This document shows positions 20,135 to 30,023 of a stretch of 64,000 nucleotides of DNA, in pieces. Numbering within the stretch: the stretch's first letter is position 1; each line of letters opens with the position of its first letter. The position numbers and the translations under genes were made by a program. The notes beneath the pieces are model-generated. The model worked only from the letters and a program-made list of their open reading frames with translations, searched no databases and was not told the origin of the DNA. The stretch is from Saccharothrix sp. NRRL B-16348 (GTDB taxonomy: Bacteria > Actinomycetota > Actinomycetes > Mycobacteriales > Pseudonocardiaceae): assembly GCF_001280085.1 (NCBI RefSeq), contig NZ_LGED01000210.1, positions 7,560 to 71,559 on the forward strand, given 5' to 3'.

Positions 20135-23014
20135 ATGGGCTCCGGAACCGGTGACACCAGCAATCTGATCTCGGATGCGGGTCATGCGAACGTGGTGCAG
20201 GCCGGGACCATCGGAAGCGTCGTGCTCCAGTCGGACGCCGTGCGGCCTCCGGTCGGACTGGCTGGGCGAGCCCTGCACCTGGTGGGCGGACGGCTGCCTG
20301 CGGTCCGCGAGATCGACCTCCTCGCGCTGCGGGTGAAACCGGCCATCGAGTCCAGTGGTGACACCGACGCGGACCTGCCTCCCTACGTCGCTCGCGACGT
20401 CGACGCCAGGCTGCGGGAGACGGTGCTGATCGGCGGGATGGTGCTGCTGCACGGACGTGCCGCCGCCGGCAAGTCGCGCACGGCGCTGGAGGTTCTTCGG
20501 GCGGTCCTGCCGGACGCGCCCCTGTTGGTCCCGCGCGACGGTCAGGCGTTGCGCGAGCTGGCGGAATCCGGATCGGTGCCCGAACGGGTCGTGGTGTGGC
20601 TGGACGACCTGGAGCGGTTCCTCAGGCCCGGCGGGTTCGACCTGGCGCTGCTGCAGCGGTTGTGCCCAAGCGGCGCTGCGCCGGCGACCCGCAGGACCGT
20701 CGTGGCGACGATGCGGGATCAGGAGCTGGCGCGCTACGACCACGCCACCGGTGGTGATCGCGACGGTGCGTCGGCGATGGTCGACCGGCAAGGTGTGGAG
20801 CTGATCGAACAGCTGCGCGGACGGCGTCGGCTCCACGTGGCACAGGTGCTGTCCCGGGCCGAGCACGAGGGCGCGGCACGGCAGGCGACCAGGGACTCAC
20901 GAGTGGCGCGGGCCCTCGTCGCTGACGAGGGCTTCGCGGAGTTCCTCGCGGCCGGCGTGGGCATGGTGCGGCGCTGGTCCACGGGCGACGGCCCGCTGTT
21001 CCACGTCGGTCAGGCGCTGATCAGCATCGCGGTGGACTGCCGGCGCGCGGGGCTGCACGGCCCGATCCACACGTCGATCCTGGAAGCGCTCAAGCCGGCG
21101 TACCTCCCGCCGGTCCTGCGGCACCGCGCGGACCTGCCACCGACCCATGACGCGCTCGCCTGGGCCTGTGAACGGGTGTTGGGTGCCAGTTCGTGCCTCC
21201 AACCACGCCAGGACGACTGCTATGTCGCGGCCGACTACCTCGTCGACCACGCCCAACGGGGCGGTGCCCCGGTCGGTGACGCGCAGGTGCCCGACGTGAC
21301 GTGGCTGGTGCTGCTGAAGGCCGCCTCCACCGCCCAGGCCTACGACATCGGCGTGGCCGCTCGTTCGACCGAGCGGAGGGACATCGCCGAGCTCGCCTTC
21401 CGCGCGGCCGCGGCGGCCGGTCACACCGACGCGATGTTCAGCCTCGGCGCCCTGCTCGTCCGCACCCACGGTCGGGACGAGATGCTGCGCTGGTGGCGAG
21501 CGGCGGCGCAGGCCGGTGACACGATGGTGATGAACAACCTGGGCAGCTTTCTCGAGCCCGCGGGGGAGCTGGACGAGGCGGAGCACTGGTGGCGTCTCGC
21601 CGCGGCTACTGGTCACCAGGTCGCCATGGGAAACCTCGGCGGGTTGCTGTCCGATCGGGGCGATGACGAAGAAGCCGAACACTGGTTGCACGCGGCCGGT
21701 GACGAGGGCCTGTACAACCTCGCGCGCATGAAGCTGGCGCGGGGCGACGCCGAGCAGGGCGAGCGCTACCTGCGCGAGGCGGCTCTGGGCGGGCACTCCG
21801 CGGCGATGATGAACCTCGGCGTGCTGCTCAAGGACCGGGGCGAGGGGGCGGAGGCCGAGCGCTGGTGGCTGCGGGTGGTCGACGGGGTGGGCGTCAGAGG
21901 CATCATCGAGGTGGCTCGGTCCCTCTCCATGTTCAACCTGGGAGTCGTGTGCGAGGCACGTGGGGAGCGGGAGCGAGCCGAGTACTGGTGGCGCGCGGCG
22001 GCGGACTGCGGTGACGAACAGTCGATGTTCAACCTGGCGCTGGTCGCGCTGAAGCGGGATGACCCGGTGGAGGCCGAGCGCTGGTTCCTGCACGCCGCCG
22101 ACGAGGACTTCGCCGACGCGATGTTCCACCTCGGTGCCCTCTACCGGAGGCGGGGCGATGTCGTCGGAGCCGAACGGTGGTGGCGTGCCGCGGCCGGGCA
22201 CGGCCACCCCGACGCGATGGTCAACCTCGCCCACTTGGCCGCGGACGATCCCGACCAGGTCCGGTACTGGTACCAGGCGGCGTCCGAGGCGGGACAGGTC
22301 GACGCGATGTTCGAACTGGCTTCACTGCACTACGGGCAGGACGAGGTGCGGTCGGCTGAGCACTGGTGGCTCCGGGCCGCCGAGGCGGGCCACGGTGACG
22401 CGATGTACAACGTCGGTGCCTTGGCCTTGAACCGCGGCGACCTGGTCCAGGCACGGCACTGGTACCACAGAGCCGCCGAAGCCCGTCATCTCCAAGCGAT
22501 GGCCGCTTTGAGCGACGTGTGCGACCTGGAGGGGGATTTCGCCGAGGCCGAGCAGTGGCGCGTCACTGCGGCCACCGCCGGCCATGTCCCGTCGATGACC
22601 GACCTGGGCGTTGCGTGCCTCGACCGCGAGGACGAGACGAACGCTCGACACTGGTTCCGGCTGGCCGCCGAGGCGGGGGACACGTCCGCGATGAGCCACC
22701 TGGGCGTGTTGCTCGCCAACCAAGGGGAGCTTGCGGAGGCCCTGCACTGGTGGACCACGTCGGCCGCAGGCGGTGATTCCGTTGCGATGGCCAACCTCGG
22801 TGTGTTGGCCGAGAACGGCAAGGACACCACGCACGCTCGCCAGTGGTATCGCCGTGCGGCGGATCTGGGCCACCCCGGTGCGATGGTCAGGCTCGGCGCG
22901 TTGGCCTACCGGGAGGACGACGTGGCGGGAGCTGAGCACTGGTGGAGCCTGGCCGCGCAGGAAGGTGACACCACCGCTGCCGAACTGCTGCGGGAACTCG
23001 GCGAGCGGCAGTAG
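20135..23014 (+). CDS. STAND-like NTPase with Sel1/TPR repeats
   Basis: A 959-residue protein; ATG at 20135 has GGAAGGG 7 bases upstream. Residues 10-33 hold the motif NVVQAGTIGSVVL. A P-loop follows: Walker A GRAAAGKS at 107-114 and Walker B VVVWLDDLE at 152-160, consistent with a NACHT/STAND-type ATPase. From about 395 to 955 lie roughly fifteen repeats of about 36 residues of the Sel1/TPR kind (for example AERWWRAAAGHGHPDAMVNL), forming a ligand-sensing superhelix. No nuclease, TIR, protease or DNA-binding effector domain is visible. STAND proteins with repeat sensors act in signalling, cell death and phage defence, and a defence role is inferred. An effector might be the membrane protein upstream. 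Confidence 0.8.
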   Translation: MGSGTGDTSNLISDAGHANVVQAGTIGSVVLQSDAVRPPVGLAGRALHLVGGRLPAVREIDLLALRVKPAIESSGDTDADLPPYVARDVDARLRETVLIGGMVLLHGRAAAGKSRTALEVLRAVLPDAPLLVPRDGQALRELAESGSVPERVVVWLDDLERFLRPGGFDLALLQRLCPSGAAPATRRTVVATMRDQELARYDHATGGDRDGASAMVDRQGVELIEQLRGRRRLHVAQVLSRAEHEGAARQATRDSRVARALVADEGFAEFLAAGVGMVRRWSTGDGPLFHVGQALISIAVDCRRAGLHGPIHTSILEALKPAYLPPVLRHRADLPPTHDALAWACERVLGASSCLQPRQDDCYVAADYLVDHAQRGGAPVGDAQVPDVTWLVLLKAASTAQAYDIGVAARSTERRDIAELAFRAAAAAGHTDAMFSLGALLVRTHGRDEMLRWWRAAAQAGDTMVMNNLGSFLEPAGELDEAEHWWRLAAATGHQVAMGNLGGLLSDRGDDEEAEHWLHAAGDEGLYNLARMKLARGDAEQGERYLREAALGGHSAAMMNLGVLLKDRGEGAEAERWWLRVVDGVGVRGIIEVARSLSMFNLGVVCEARGERERAEYWWRAAADCGDEQSMFNLALVALKRDDPVEAERWFLHAADEDFADAMFHLGALYRRRGDVVGAERWWRAAAGHGHPDAMVNLAHLAADDPDQVRYWYQAASEAGQVDAMFELASLHYGQDEVRSAEHWWLRAAEAGHGDAMYNVGALALNRGDLVQARHWYHRAAEARHLQAMAALSDVCDLEGDFAEAEQWRVTAATAGHVPSMTDLGVACLDREDETNARHWFRLAAEAGDTSAMSHLGVLLANQGELAEALHWWTTSAAGGDSVAMANLGVLAENGKDTTHARQWYRRAADLGHPGAMVRLGALAYREDDVAGAEHWWSLAAQEGDTTAAELLRELGERQ

Positions 23015-23059
23015 CGGATGTCGGGCAGCAACGGCGCGCCTCGGCGGGCGGGGAGCGGA

Positions 23060-23250
23060 CCCGGCGCGGTCCACGACGTACGACACCACTACGCGCACAA
23101 CCGCCACCACCCGGAGCACTTCGCCGACGGGATCAACGGTTACGACTGCTGTACCTGATGTTCGTCCGGTTGGCGCTGTTCGCTCGATTGCCGGTGATCA
23201 AGGACGTGGAGTTGGCGGTGCCGCTATTCGGTGGCCGGTGGCCGGTGTGT
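23060..23250 (+). pseudogene. Gene debris: DUF5662-like and recombinase-like fragments
   Basis: One frame reads DVRHHYAHNRHHPEHFADGI, like the core of DUF5662-family proteins (H-HHPEH--DGI-G). A few codons later, LYLMFVRLALFARLPVIKDV resembles the start of a transposon-associated integrase/recombinase, normally followed by E--VLRHEVAVLRRQ. Neither continues. I read this as scars of two lost genes. Confidence 0.35.
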
Positions 23251-23264
23251 CGTGATACATCACC

Positions 23265-24041
23265 GTGGTGCACAACGTTCTGGAGTTTCCCGAGGTCCTG
23301 CGGCTGATCGAAGACCGCTCGGTCGCGTTCCGCGCCGCGATCGCGTCCGCCCCCGACCTTGACGTCCAGGTCCCGACCTGCCCGGACTGGACGCTGCGCG
23401 AACTGGCGCAGCACCTCGGTGACGGTCGCCGCCGCCAGGCCGCGATCGTCGCGGCGGGTCCGGGCGTTGCGCCCCCGGAGAGGACGGACCCGAAGGGCGC
23501 CCCGACCGCGCCCCTCGACCGCGAGGCCCTGGATGCCTGGCTCGCCGAGTCGACCGGGCTCATGCTCGACGCGATGCGCGAGGCCGGCCCGGACCGCGGC
23601 TGTTGGACGTGGTGGGGCCGTTCGCAGGCCCCGCAGACCAGCGGAGCCGTGGCCCGGCACCAGATCCAGGAGATCGCCGTCCACACCTACGACGCCCAGC
23701 TCACCCAGGGTGCCGCACGGCCGTTGCCGACGGACGTCGCGGTCGAGGGCGTCGACGAGTTCCTGACGACCGTCTCGGCGACGACCGTCCCCTGGCCGTT
23801 CACGCCGGCGACCATCGACCTGCACGCGACCGAGGGCCGCTCCTGGCGCCTGACCCTCAACGCCCACGGCGTCCGCTGCGACGACCTCGCCGCCGACGCG
23901 GAGCCGGGCGACATGGCGGTGCGCGGCGCGGCGAGCGAACTGGTCCTCTACTTCTACGCGCGCGTCCCGCTCGACGGCCTGGAGACCACCGGCGACACCG
24001 AGCCGATGGAACAGCTCGCAGACTGGGACCCGAACGCGTAA
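23265..24041 (+). CDS. Maleylpyruvate isomerase-family, mycothiol-dependent-type protein
   Basis: A 258-residue protein starting GTG at 23265. It has the MDMPI/DinB-like N-terminal domain: VPTCPDWTLRELAQHLG near residue 37, and the downstream metal-ligand helix ARHQIQEIAVHTYDAQ (His, Glu, His) near 130. The family is a metal-binding four-helix bundle; characterised members use mycothiol in aromatic-acid degradation or thiol transfer, but most actinobacterial paralogues have no known substrate. It stands alone, converging on the CHAT gene. Confidence 0.8.
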   Translation: MVHNVLEFPEVLRLIEDRSVAFRAAIASAPDLDVQVPTCPDWTLRELAQHLGDGRRRQAAIVAAGPGVAPPERTDPKGAPTAPLDREALDAWLAESTGLMLDAMREAGPDRGCWTWWGRSQAPQTSGAVARHQIQEIAVHTYDAQLTQGAARPLPTDVAVEGVDEFLTTVSATTVPWPFTPATIDLHATEGRSWRLTLNAHGVRCDDLAADAEPGDMAVRGAASELVLYFYARVPLDGLETTGDTEPMEQLADWDPNA

Positions 24042-24263
24042 ACGCACACTGGCTACGCATCTGTCGGTTGTGCGCGCACTATTGCCGGCGCCACTGAGCG
24101 CGGACATGCGCGGCTGCGGGCCTGCTGTTCAAGGACGAAAGGCGCACCTGCGGGCGGCGGTGTGGCCTGCACCAGTTGCAAACGAGCGGTGGGGCACGGC
24201 GCGGAGGGATGATCTGTGCCGACCGGTCCGCCATGCCGTGAGCGGCGGAGTGGCCGAGAGCGC

Positions 24264-27200
24264 CTACGTCCCCGCGTGGAGGTAGGCCGCCCAGATGTGC
24301 GGACGGTCGGGTATGCGGCGTCGTAACTGTCGGACGGTGTCGTGCAGGGCGTGGGCGGCGGTGGCGGTGTCGTTGCCTGTCATGCGGCGGTAGAAATCGC
24401 GAGTGACGTGGTTGGCGTGCGTGCTGTCGATCTCCCAGAGGGTGCCGATCACGGTGGGGAATCCGGCGAGGAGGAACGAGCTGCTGATGTGGATGGCCTC
24501 GTCGGTGAGTCGCTCGGCTGTGCGGGCGGTGCCACAGGCCGCCAGGAAGGCGAGCCGCGCCGAACCCGGCCGCGCCCGGCAGATCTCGAGGACGGACACG
24601 GGCTCACCGCTCGGCAGGTGGAGCACGGCTCCGGACGGTTCCGCCGGGTCGGTGGCCGCGTGACAGCCGAAGTGCACCCACGAGGTGCTGCCGAGTGCGG
24701 CGAGCACGGCCTCGCGGGTCGCCGCGGCGCCGACCAACGGCTCGCGCGCGCCGAGGAGTTCCGCCGCGTGGCCGGCCGCCGTCGCGACGCCGGGCAGCTC
24801 GTCCTCGGGCGAGGCGACCAGCAGGGCACTGCCGTGATCGGCGGTGTCGCGGTGCCTGGCCCGGGCACGGGCGTAGGCGAGGGTCTGGAGGCCGGGGACG
24901 TAGGACGACACCACGGCGTCGAGGGCCGCGCCGCAGCCGTCGAGTCCGCAGTCGGGTGAGGTGCACTGGGCCGCGTGCAGCGGCAGGGCGCTGAAGGGAC
25001 CGGTCGGGACCCACCACACCTGCGGCCACGCGCCTTCGCCGGGAACGGGGTCCGCCGCTCCGACCAGCTCGAGCACCGGCCGCACGATCCTGTGCCACGT
25101 CCACGACAGCGTCTCGCGGACGGTGGCACCGGCGGCGACGAGCTGCGCCGGGGACGGCCTTGACGTCCCGTGCGCGTTGATGGCGTCGACGGCGTCGCGC
25201 AGCCGTCGGGCCGCGTCGGCGATGTCGTCGGCCTCGGGTTCGAGGCGGAGGGCGATGATCGACCGGTGGGTGACGACGAGGGCGAAGCAGAAGCCGCGGC
25301 CGTGGTTGAGGACGATGATGGGGCCGTCGGCCGCGAGCGCACGCAATTCCTCGGCGGCGAGCGGACGCAGGAAGCCCTCGAAGCCCGGCTGGGTGCGGAT
25401 GCGCTCGACCAGTGCGTCGAGGTCGCGGGAGGCGCGGAGCCCGGCGAGCCGGGCCCACTCGGCGTGCCCGGCGGGCGTCGAGTCGGACACCTCCGGCTCG
25501 GCGACGAGCTCGTCGGTCAGCCGCTCGAACTCGGCTGCCAGCGCGGGGTGCGCCGACCGCAGGTCGGCGGTGTCGGCGCGAGCCTCGATCCGCCGGGCCA
25601 GCAGCAGGCCGCGGCCGCGTTCGAGCAGCTCGGCGGCGCGGTCGACGTCGGGTCCCTCGACTGTGCGGAGGAGGAGGGCACGGAGGTCGGGCAGAGGGTC
25701 GGGAGCACGCTGCTCCGCCACAGCCGCCTCGATGCTCTGCCGGATGTTCTCCAGGTGGGCGGGTAACCGGGCGGCGGCCTCGCGGCGGAGGATCTGCACG
25801 AGGACCAGTTCGATCACCGCCCGGATGTCCCCTTCGAACGTGGACAGGCCGTGTTCGGCGGACTGCTGGTCGCTGCCCCGGTCGGTGACCTCCGCCATGG
25901 CCTCGATGGCCGCTTCGAGGTGGGACAGGCCCTGGTCGAGCCGGGGCTCCGGCTTGCCCACCGCGCCGGCCGCGGCCGCGATCTCACCGTGGGCCCGCAC
26001 CCACGCCGGCATTGCGGGCCCTGTCCACGCGGCGGGGTCCTCGATGCCGGACACGAGGGCCATCAGGGACTCGGAGAAGGACTCCGAAGAGTTCGCCTGC
26101 GGGGTATGCGGTGTCCTGGGAGACGGGGTGTTCGAGGGGGAGCGCTGAGGGAGGCGGCCATGGCCCATGCGGTCGATGAAGGTGCGCGCTATGGCGGCCA
26201 GGTCGATCGGTGACCCGTGCGGTGTCTCCTCCCTGAGGATGTTGCTCAGGTCGTCGGCCTCGGCCATGAGGCGCGCCGCACGCTCCGGCTCGGTGCCGCG
26301 GAGCGCTGCGGCACGCTGGACGAGCGCCCTGGCCAGCGTGCTTGCGATCATGGGCCGCATCGGGTGTCCGGCGGCGCACGCGGCGAACGTCGCGCGGCAC
26401 CGGTGGATCACGTCGTCGGTGAGGTCGGGCTTGGGGCCGCCCCCGGGTCCCAAGGTGTCGACCAGGTTGACGTAGGCGTCGCCCATGAGGTCGTACCAGG
26501 GCGGATTGCCGCCCGCCGCCCCGGCCTGCGCTTCACCCGCGAGCTCCCGCATCCGCCGGGCGATCTGGCGGGCCCTGTCGAGCTGGGCCGGTTCGTGGCC
26601 GAACAGGTAGTTCTGCAGGGCGCTGTGGAACTCGGTCTTGGCCGACAGCATCGCCCGGTCGGTGGCGGAAAGCACCGGTTCGCCGTCCGCGGGTTCCTCC
26701 CCGTCCGTCGGCAGGGCGGTGGCGGTTGCGGCCGCCGAGGCGAGGAGTGCCGCGGCCTCGCGCGCCCCTTCCGCGTCGAAGCGGACCATGGACAGGGTGG
26801 TGAGCGCGTCGGCGAGGAACTGGTTGGACTCGGCGGGCATGTCGGGCTCGTGCGAGCGCGCGTAGCGCAGCAGTTCGACGACCTCGTCGAGTTTGGTGAA
26901 GTCGCTGTGCGTGTGGTGCTGGGCGTAGAGCGCGATGCCGAGTGCGCCGGCGAGAGGCGCCCGCAGGGCGGGATCGTCGTCTCCTACGTCCGCAAGGATT
27001 TCCCGCAGGACCTCGACGTCGGAATCGATGTGTTCGGGGTCGTCCAAGACGTCGTGCATGCGGGTCAGGAGCGAGAGCGTCTTGCGCAGTTCTTCGACCA
27101 GGTTCTCGTCTTCCGCGTCGACCGGTTCGCCGGAACGGATCGCGCCGATGATCCCCGTGGGATACTCGGACCCGATGGGGGTCGACATGATGGCCACGGG

Positions 27201-28700
27201 CAGCGCGGCGTCGAAACTGCCCAGCCGCAGCAGGGCCGACGCCGGGAAGTCCGCCGGGGCGGTGGCCTTCACCTCCTCGGTCAGCTCCCGGGCTTCCGTC
27301 GCGAGCAGGTCCGCCCGGGCAGGTGCGGTCTGCCGCAGCCTCTGCCCTTGCAGCCCGGTGAGCGCGGCCAGCACGGCGACGTAGGCGTAACGACCCGGCG
27401 CGTCGGCAGGGAGGGCCGCGAGGGCGGCGCGGTACCGGATGATCTGCTCGTCGGAGAGCTCATCGGCGGTCGACCCGGTCGCCAGCGCGACGATTTCGAG
27501 GTGGATGTCCAGGGGGTCGCCCGTGCGTGAGGCGTGCTGCCTGAGCTGATCTACGAGGCGGGCGGTGACCGGCCCGGGATCATCGCCGCTGCCCAGTCCC
27601 TGCCATGCCAGGTACGCGGCGACGAGTTCGGCGTCCTGCCCACTCGACCCCCCGACGGAACCGAGTAGTTCGGCCGCCTCGCGGGCCGCCTCCTCGTCGT
27701 CACGCTCGTTCGCGAACGCCGCGAGCGCCTGGCCGAGTGCGGCCGCGACCTGGGGATGGGCCGGGTGGTCGGCGGGCGTGTCGTCCAAGGCGGCGCGCAG
27801 CCGTCGCACGGCGCAGGCGATCCGGCTCGCGTCGTGCTCGCGGGCGCCCGCCTCGGCGAGGGCCGCGCCGATGCGCAGCTCCCGTTCGCCCGGCCAACCG
27901 ACGGGCAGGGCGTACAACGTGCGCAGCTGGCGCAGCCCTTCTTCCGTCTCCGGCATGAGCGCACCGTCCGGTGCCGCCGACACCAGTTGCTCTACGAGGG
28001 CGAGCGAGGGCTCGCCGAGCAGCCGCGCGGCGTCCACGACCGTCCGCAGGGCGGCCCCGGCGGCCGCCAGGGACCCGGCCGGGTCGAGGAGACTCGGCTC
28101 GATGGCGGCCAGGCGCTCGCACACCGCCTGCCCGTGTCGCGCCGCCACTGCCAGCGCGTCCGGGTCCGCCGCCAGCTGAGAGCGGCTCACGTTGAGCGCG
28201 AGGGCGTGCAACGCCAACTCCACGAACCCCGCGTGGTCCTCCTCCGTCACGTACTCGATCGCCGTGTCCGACCAGGCGAGCGCCCGGTCCAGCGCGGCCA
28301 CCGGCTCGGGCACCTTGTCCACGGCGTCGGCGTGCGCCGAACTCACCAGGTAGGCGAACCGGGCCTCGTGCGACGGATCGGCCGGGTCGAAGCCCTCCAG
28401 CAGGGTGTCGGGAAGTCCCGCGCTCTCGGGCAAGCGCGGGTACAGGAAACCGAAGGCGCCCAGCACGACGAACATGTTCTGCCCGGCTTCCGGGTCCTCG
28501 GCTCCCTGATGGCGGAACCAGAAGGTCCAGAAGACGGCGGCGACCAGACCGAGTTCGACCGGTTCGTCCGGCAACGGCGCCGCCTCCCGCAGCAGCGCCA
28601 GCGCCTCGACCACCGCGTCCTCATCGCGCAGCGGCGCCGGATCGCGGGCGTCCTGAGCTGCCACCAGGCGGGCGACCACTCGATCCCGAAGCTCAGTCAT
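24264..28700 (-). CDS. CHAT-domain caspase-like protease with TPR-rich N-terminus
   Basis: A 1478-residue protein from ATG at 28700, with TAGGAAG just upstream. The N-terminal 1050 residues are helical and Ala/Leu/Asp-rich, consistent with degenerate TPR arrays, with a break near 870-890 (SPSNTPSPRTPHTP). The last 350 residues are a CHAT domain with both catalytic residues: His1347 in HFGCHAATDP and Cys1389 in FLAACGTARTAERL, then the FLLAGFPTVIGTLW strand. CHAT proteases are caspase/separase relatives that cut partner proteins when a sensor fires, as in TPR-CHAT/Craspase and other conflict systems. Divergently, 67 bases away, lie a Cys-motif protein and a membrane protein that may be partners. 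Target and trigger are unknown. Confidence 0.9.
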   Translation of the reverse strand: MTELRDRVVARLVAAQDARDPAPLRDEDAVVEALALLREAAPLPDEPVELGLVAAVFWTFWFRHQGAEDPEAGQNMFVVLGAFGFLYPRLPESAGLPDTLLEGFDPADPSHEARFAYLVSSAHADAVDKVPEPVAALDRALAWSDTAIEYVTEEDHAGFVELALHALALNVSRSQLAADPDALAVAARHGQAVCERLAAIEPSLLDPAGSLAAAGAALRTVVDAARLLGEPSLALVEQLVSAAPDGALMPETEEGLRQLRTLYALPVGWPGERELRIGAALAEAGAREHDASRIACAVRRLRAALDDTPADHPAHPQVAAALGQALAAFANERDDEEAAREAAELLGSVGGSSGQDAELVAAYLAWQGLGSGDDPGPVTARLVDQLRQHASRTGDPLDIHLEIVALATGSTADELSDEQIIRYRAALAALPADAPGRYAYVAVLAALTGLQGQRLRQTAPARADLLATEARELTEEVKATAPADFPASALLRLGSFDAALPVAIMSTPIGSEYPTGIIGAIRSGEPVDAEDENLVEELRKTLSLLTRMHDVLDDPEHIDSDVEVLREILADVGDDDPALRAPLAGALGIALYAQHHTHSDFTKLDEVVELLRYARSHEPDMPAESNQFLADALTTLSMVRFDAEGAREAAALLASAAATATALPTDGEEPADGEPVLSATDRAMLSAKTEFHSALQNYLFGHEPAQLDRARQIARRMRELAGEAQAGAAGGNPPWYDLMGDAYVNLVDTLGPGGGPKPDLTDDVIHRCRATFAACAAGHPMRPMIASTLARALVQRAAALRGTEPERAARLMAEADDLSNILREETPHGSPIDLAAIARTFIDRMGHGRLPQRSPSNTPSPRTPHTPQANSSESFSESLMALVSGIEDPAAWTGPAMPAWVRAHGEIAAAAGAVGKPEPRLDQGLSHLEAAIEAMAEVTDRGSDQQSAEHGLSTFEGDIRAVIELVLVQILRREAAARLPAHLENIRQSIEAAVAEQRAPDPLPDLRALLLRTVEGPDVDRAAELLERGRGLLLARRIEARADTADLRSAHPALAAEFERLTDELVAEPEVSDSTPAGHAEWARLAGLRASRDLDALVERIRTQPGFEGFLRPLAAEELRALAADGPIIVLNHGRGFCFALVVTHRSIIALRLEPEADDIADAARRLRDAVDAINAHGTSRPSPAQLVAAGATVRETLSWTWHRIVRPVLELVGAADPVPGEGAWPQVWWVPTGPFSALPLHAAQCTSPDCGLDGCGAALDAVVSSYVPGLQTLAYARARARHRDTADHGSALLVASPEDELPGVATAAGHAAELLGAREPLVGAAATREAVLAALGSTSWVHFGCHAATDPAEPSGAVLHLPSGEPVSVLEICRARPGSARLAFLAACGTARTAERLTDEAIHISSSFLLAGFPTVIGTLWEIDSTHANHVTRDFYRRMTGNDTATAAHALHDTVRQLRRRIPDRPHIWAAYLHAGT

Positions 28701-28767
28701 CGCTTCCTACAGTAAACTGACCGGTCGTCAGGCGGCAGTGGTTCTCAGGACGTTCAGGAAGGCCACC

Positions 28768-29154
28768 GTGGGGCACGGGTCGAAGGCGCGCAGGCTGTAC
28801 GAGGACGCCGTCGAATACCTGTGCCGCAACGTCGACGAGCTGCGCGAGCTGATCGACTCCCGACTCTGGGAGGCGCACTTCGCGGTGGTGCGGAGCGCCG
28901 ACCCGGCAGGCTCCGAGTGGCGGGAAGCCGTGCGCGCGCTGCACGACGCGGCCGAGGCGGCGGGTATCCCCGGCGGACTCGGGCTGCCTCCCACCATGGG
29001 CGTGGGCGACTGGCCGGGCGGCCCCACACCGCGGTCCGTGGGCTGGGTCTGCCCCACGCAGCGCTGCGCCCGGGTCGACCTGCGGGACGGCGTCACACCG
29101 GAGACGCCGACGTGCGCCCTGGCCGGGGAGCCGATGCGCCTGGTGGGTGGCTGA
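28768..29154 (+). CDS. Small protein with C-terminal Cys-motif (CPxxxC...C), CHAT-locus associated
   Basis: A 128-residue protein. GTG at 28768 is chosen because AGGAAGG lies 5 bases upstream; GTG at 28738 lacks a site. The N-terminal half is helical (ARRLYEDAVEYLCRNVDELR). The C-terminal half holds GWVCPTQRCARVDL and CALAGEPMRLV, three Cys in a zinc-ribbon-like arrangement with one ligand unclear. I do not recognise the family. It is divergent from the CHAT gene and 5 bases ahead of the membrane-protein gene, suggesting one operon and perhaps an adaptor role. Confidence 0.65.
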   Translation: MGHGSKARRLYEDAVEYLCRNVDELRELIDSRLWEAHFAVVRSADPAGSEWREAVRALHDAAEAAGIPGGLGLPPTMGVGDWPGGPTPRSVGWVCPTQRCARVDLRDGVTPETPTCALAGEPMRLVGG

Positions 29155-29159
29155 CCGCG

Positions 29160-30005
29160 GTGGGACTGCTCGTAGAGCTGCAGAAGCGCATACCCGACAG
29201 GTGGTTCCTGCGGCGGCTGCTGCCCGCCGCGTTGTTCGTCGTGGTCGCGCTCGTCGGCGGCGGACAACTGGGCCACCGCCGCTGGAACGACATCGCCCTC
29301 GCCCGCGAGCGGATCGCCGGCGCGTTTCGGCTGGGCGGCGGCCTGCCCGCGGCCGGGATCGCCTCGCTCGTGCTCGTCGCGGTGTCGGTGGTGGCAGCCG
29401 CGTTCGCGGTGCCGTACGCGGCGAACGCGATCGGGGCGCTGACGTCGGGCGCCTGGCCGTGGTGGCTGATGCCGCTGGGCCGGCGGCTGGCGTCATGGCG
29501 GGCACGTCGCTGGGTCGCGCCGGACGAGCTCGCCCGCCAGTCCGTGCGGGCGCGCGATGGCGGCAGGGAACTGCGCGCCGACAGGCTCGATGCCCGCCGG
29601 GCCCGAACCGGGTCGGGCAGACCCGCTTCCCCCACCTGGTCGGGCGACCGGTTCCGTGCCACCGAGGCACACATCCGAGCGAAGACGGGCGACGACATCG
29701 CGAGCGCATGGCCCGCACTCCTGCTCTCCGCGTCCGACACATCCCGTGCCGCACTGGCCGAGGCCCGCGACGCCTACGACGCGGCCTGCGAGGCCCTCGC
29801 CTGGAGCATGGCGTTCGCGCTCCTCGGCGCTTGGTGGTGGCCCGCGGCGCCGGTCGGCATCGTCCTCGGCCTGGCCTCCTGGCGGTCGCAACGCCACGCG
29901 GTCCGGGCGCTGTGCCGCACCACCGAGGCGGCCTTCACCCTGCAGCACACAGACCAGCCGCCCGGACAGCCCTTGAGCGTGGATGGTGAGAAGTCCGTCC
30001 GGTAG
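29160..30005 (+). CDS. Membrane protein of the CHAT locus
   Basis: A 281-residue protein starting GTG at 29160, 5 bases after the previous stop. Hydrophobic segments lie near residues 20-37, 57-80 and 220-245, with a charged central region (about 105-215) that would be cytoplasmic. No enzymatic motif or known family is seen. Tight linkage to the Cys-motif gene and divergence from the CHAT gene suggest a membrane anchor or pore in a three-gene system, which is inference. Confidence 0.6.
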   Translation: MGLLVELQKRIPDRWFLRRLLPAALFVVVALVGGGQLGHRRWNDIALARERIAGAFRLGGGLPAAGIASLVLVAVSVVAAAFAVPYAANAIGALTSGAWPWWLMPLGRRLASWRARRWVAPDELARQSVRARDGGRELRADRLDARRARTGSGRPASPTWSGDRFRATEAHIRAKTGDDIASAWPALLLSASDTSRAALAEARDAYDAACEALAWSMAFALLGAWWWPAAPVGIVLGLASWRSQRHAVRALCRTTEAAFTLQHTDQPPGQPLSVDGEKSVR

Positions 30006-30023
30006 GACCGGGCCAACCGGTCC
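30005..30023 (+). terminator. Short hairpin after the membrane-protein gene
   Basis: GGACCGG-gccaa-CCGGTCC forms a perfect 7-bp stem immediately after the TAG stop. No T-run follows, as is common in high-GC actinobacteria. Confidence 0.5.
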
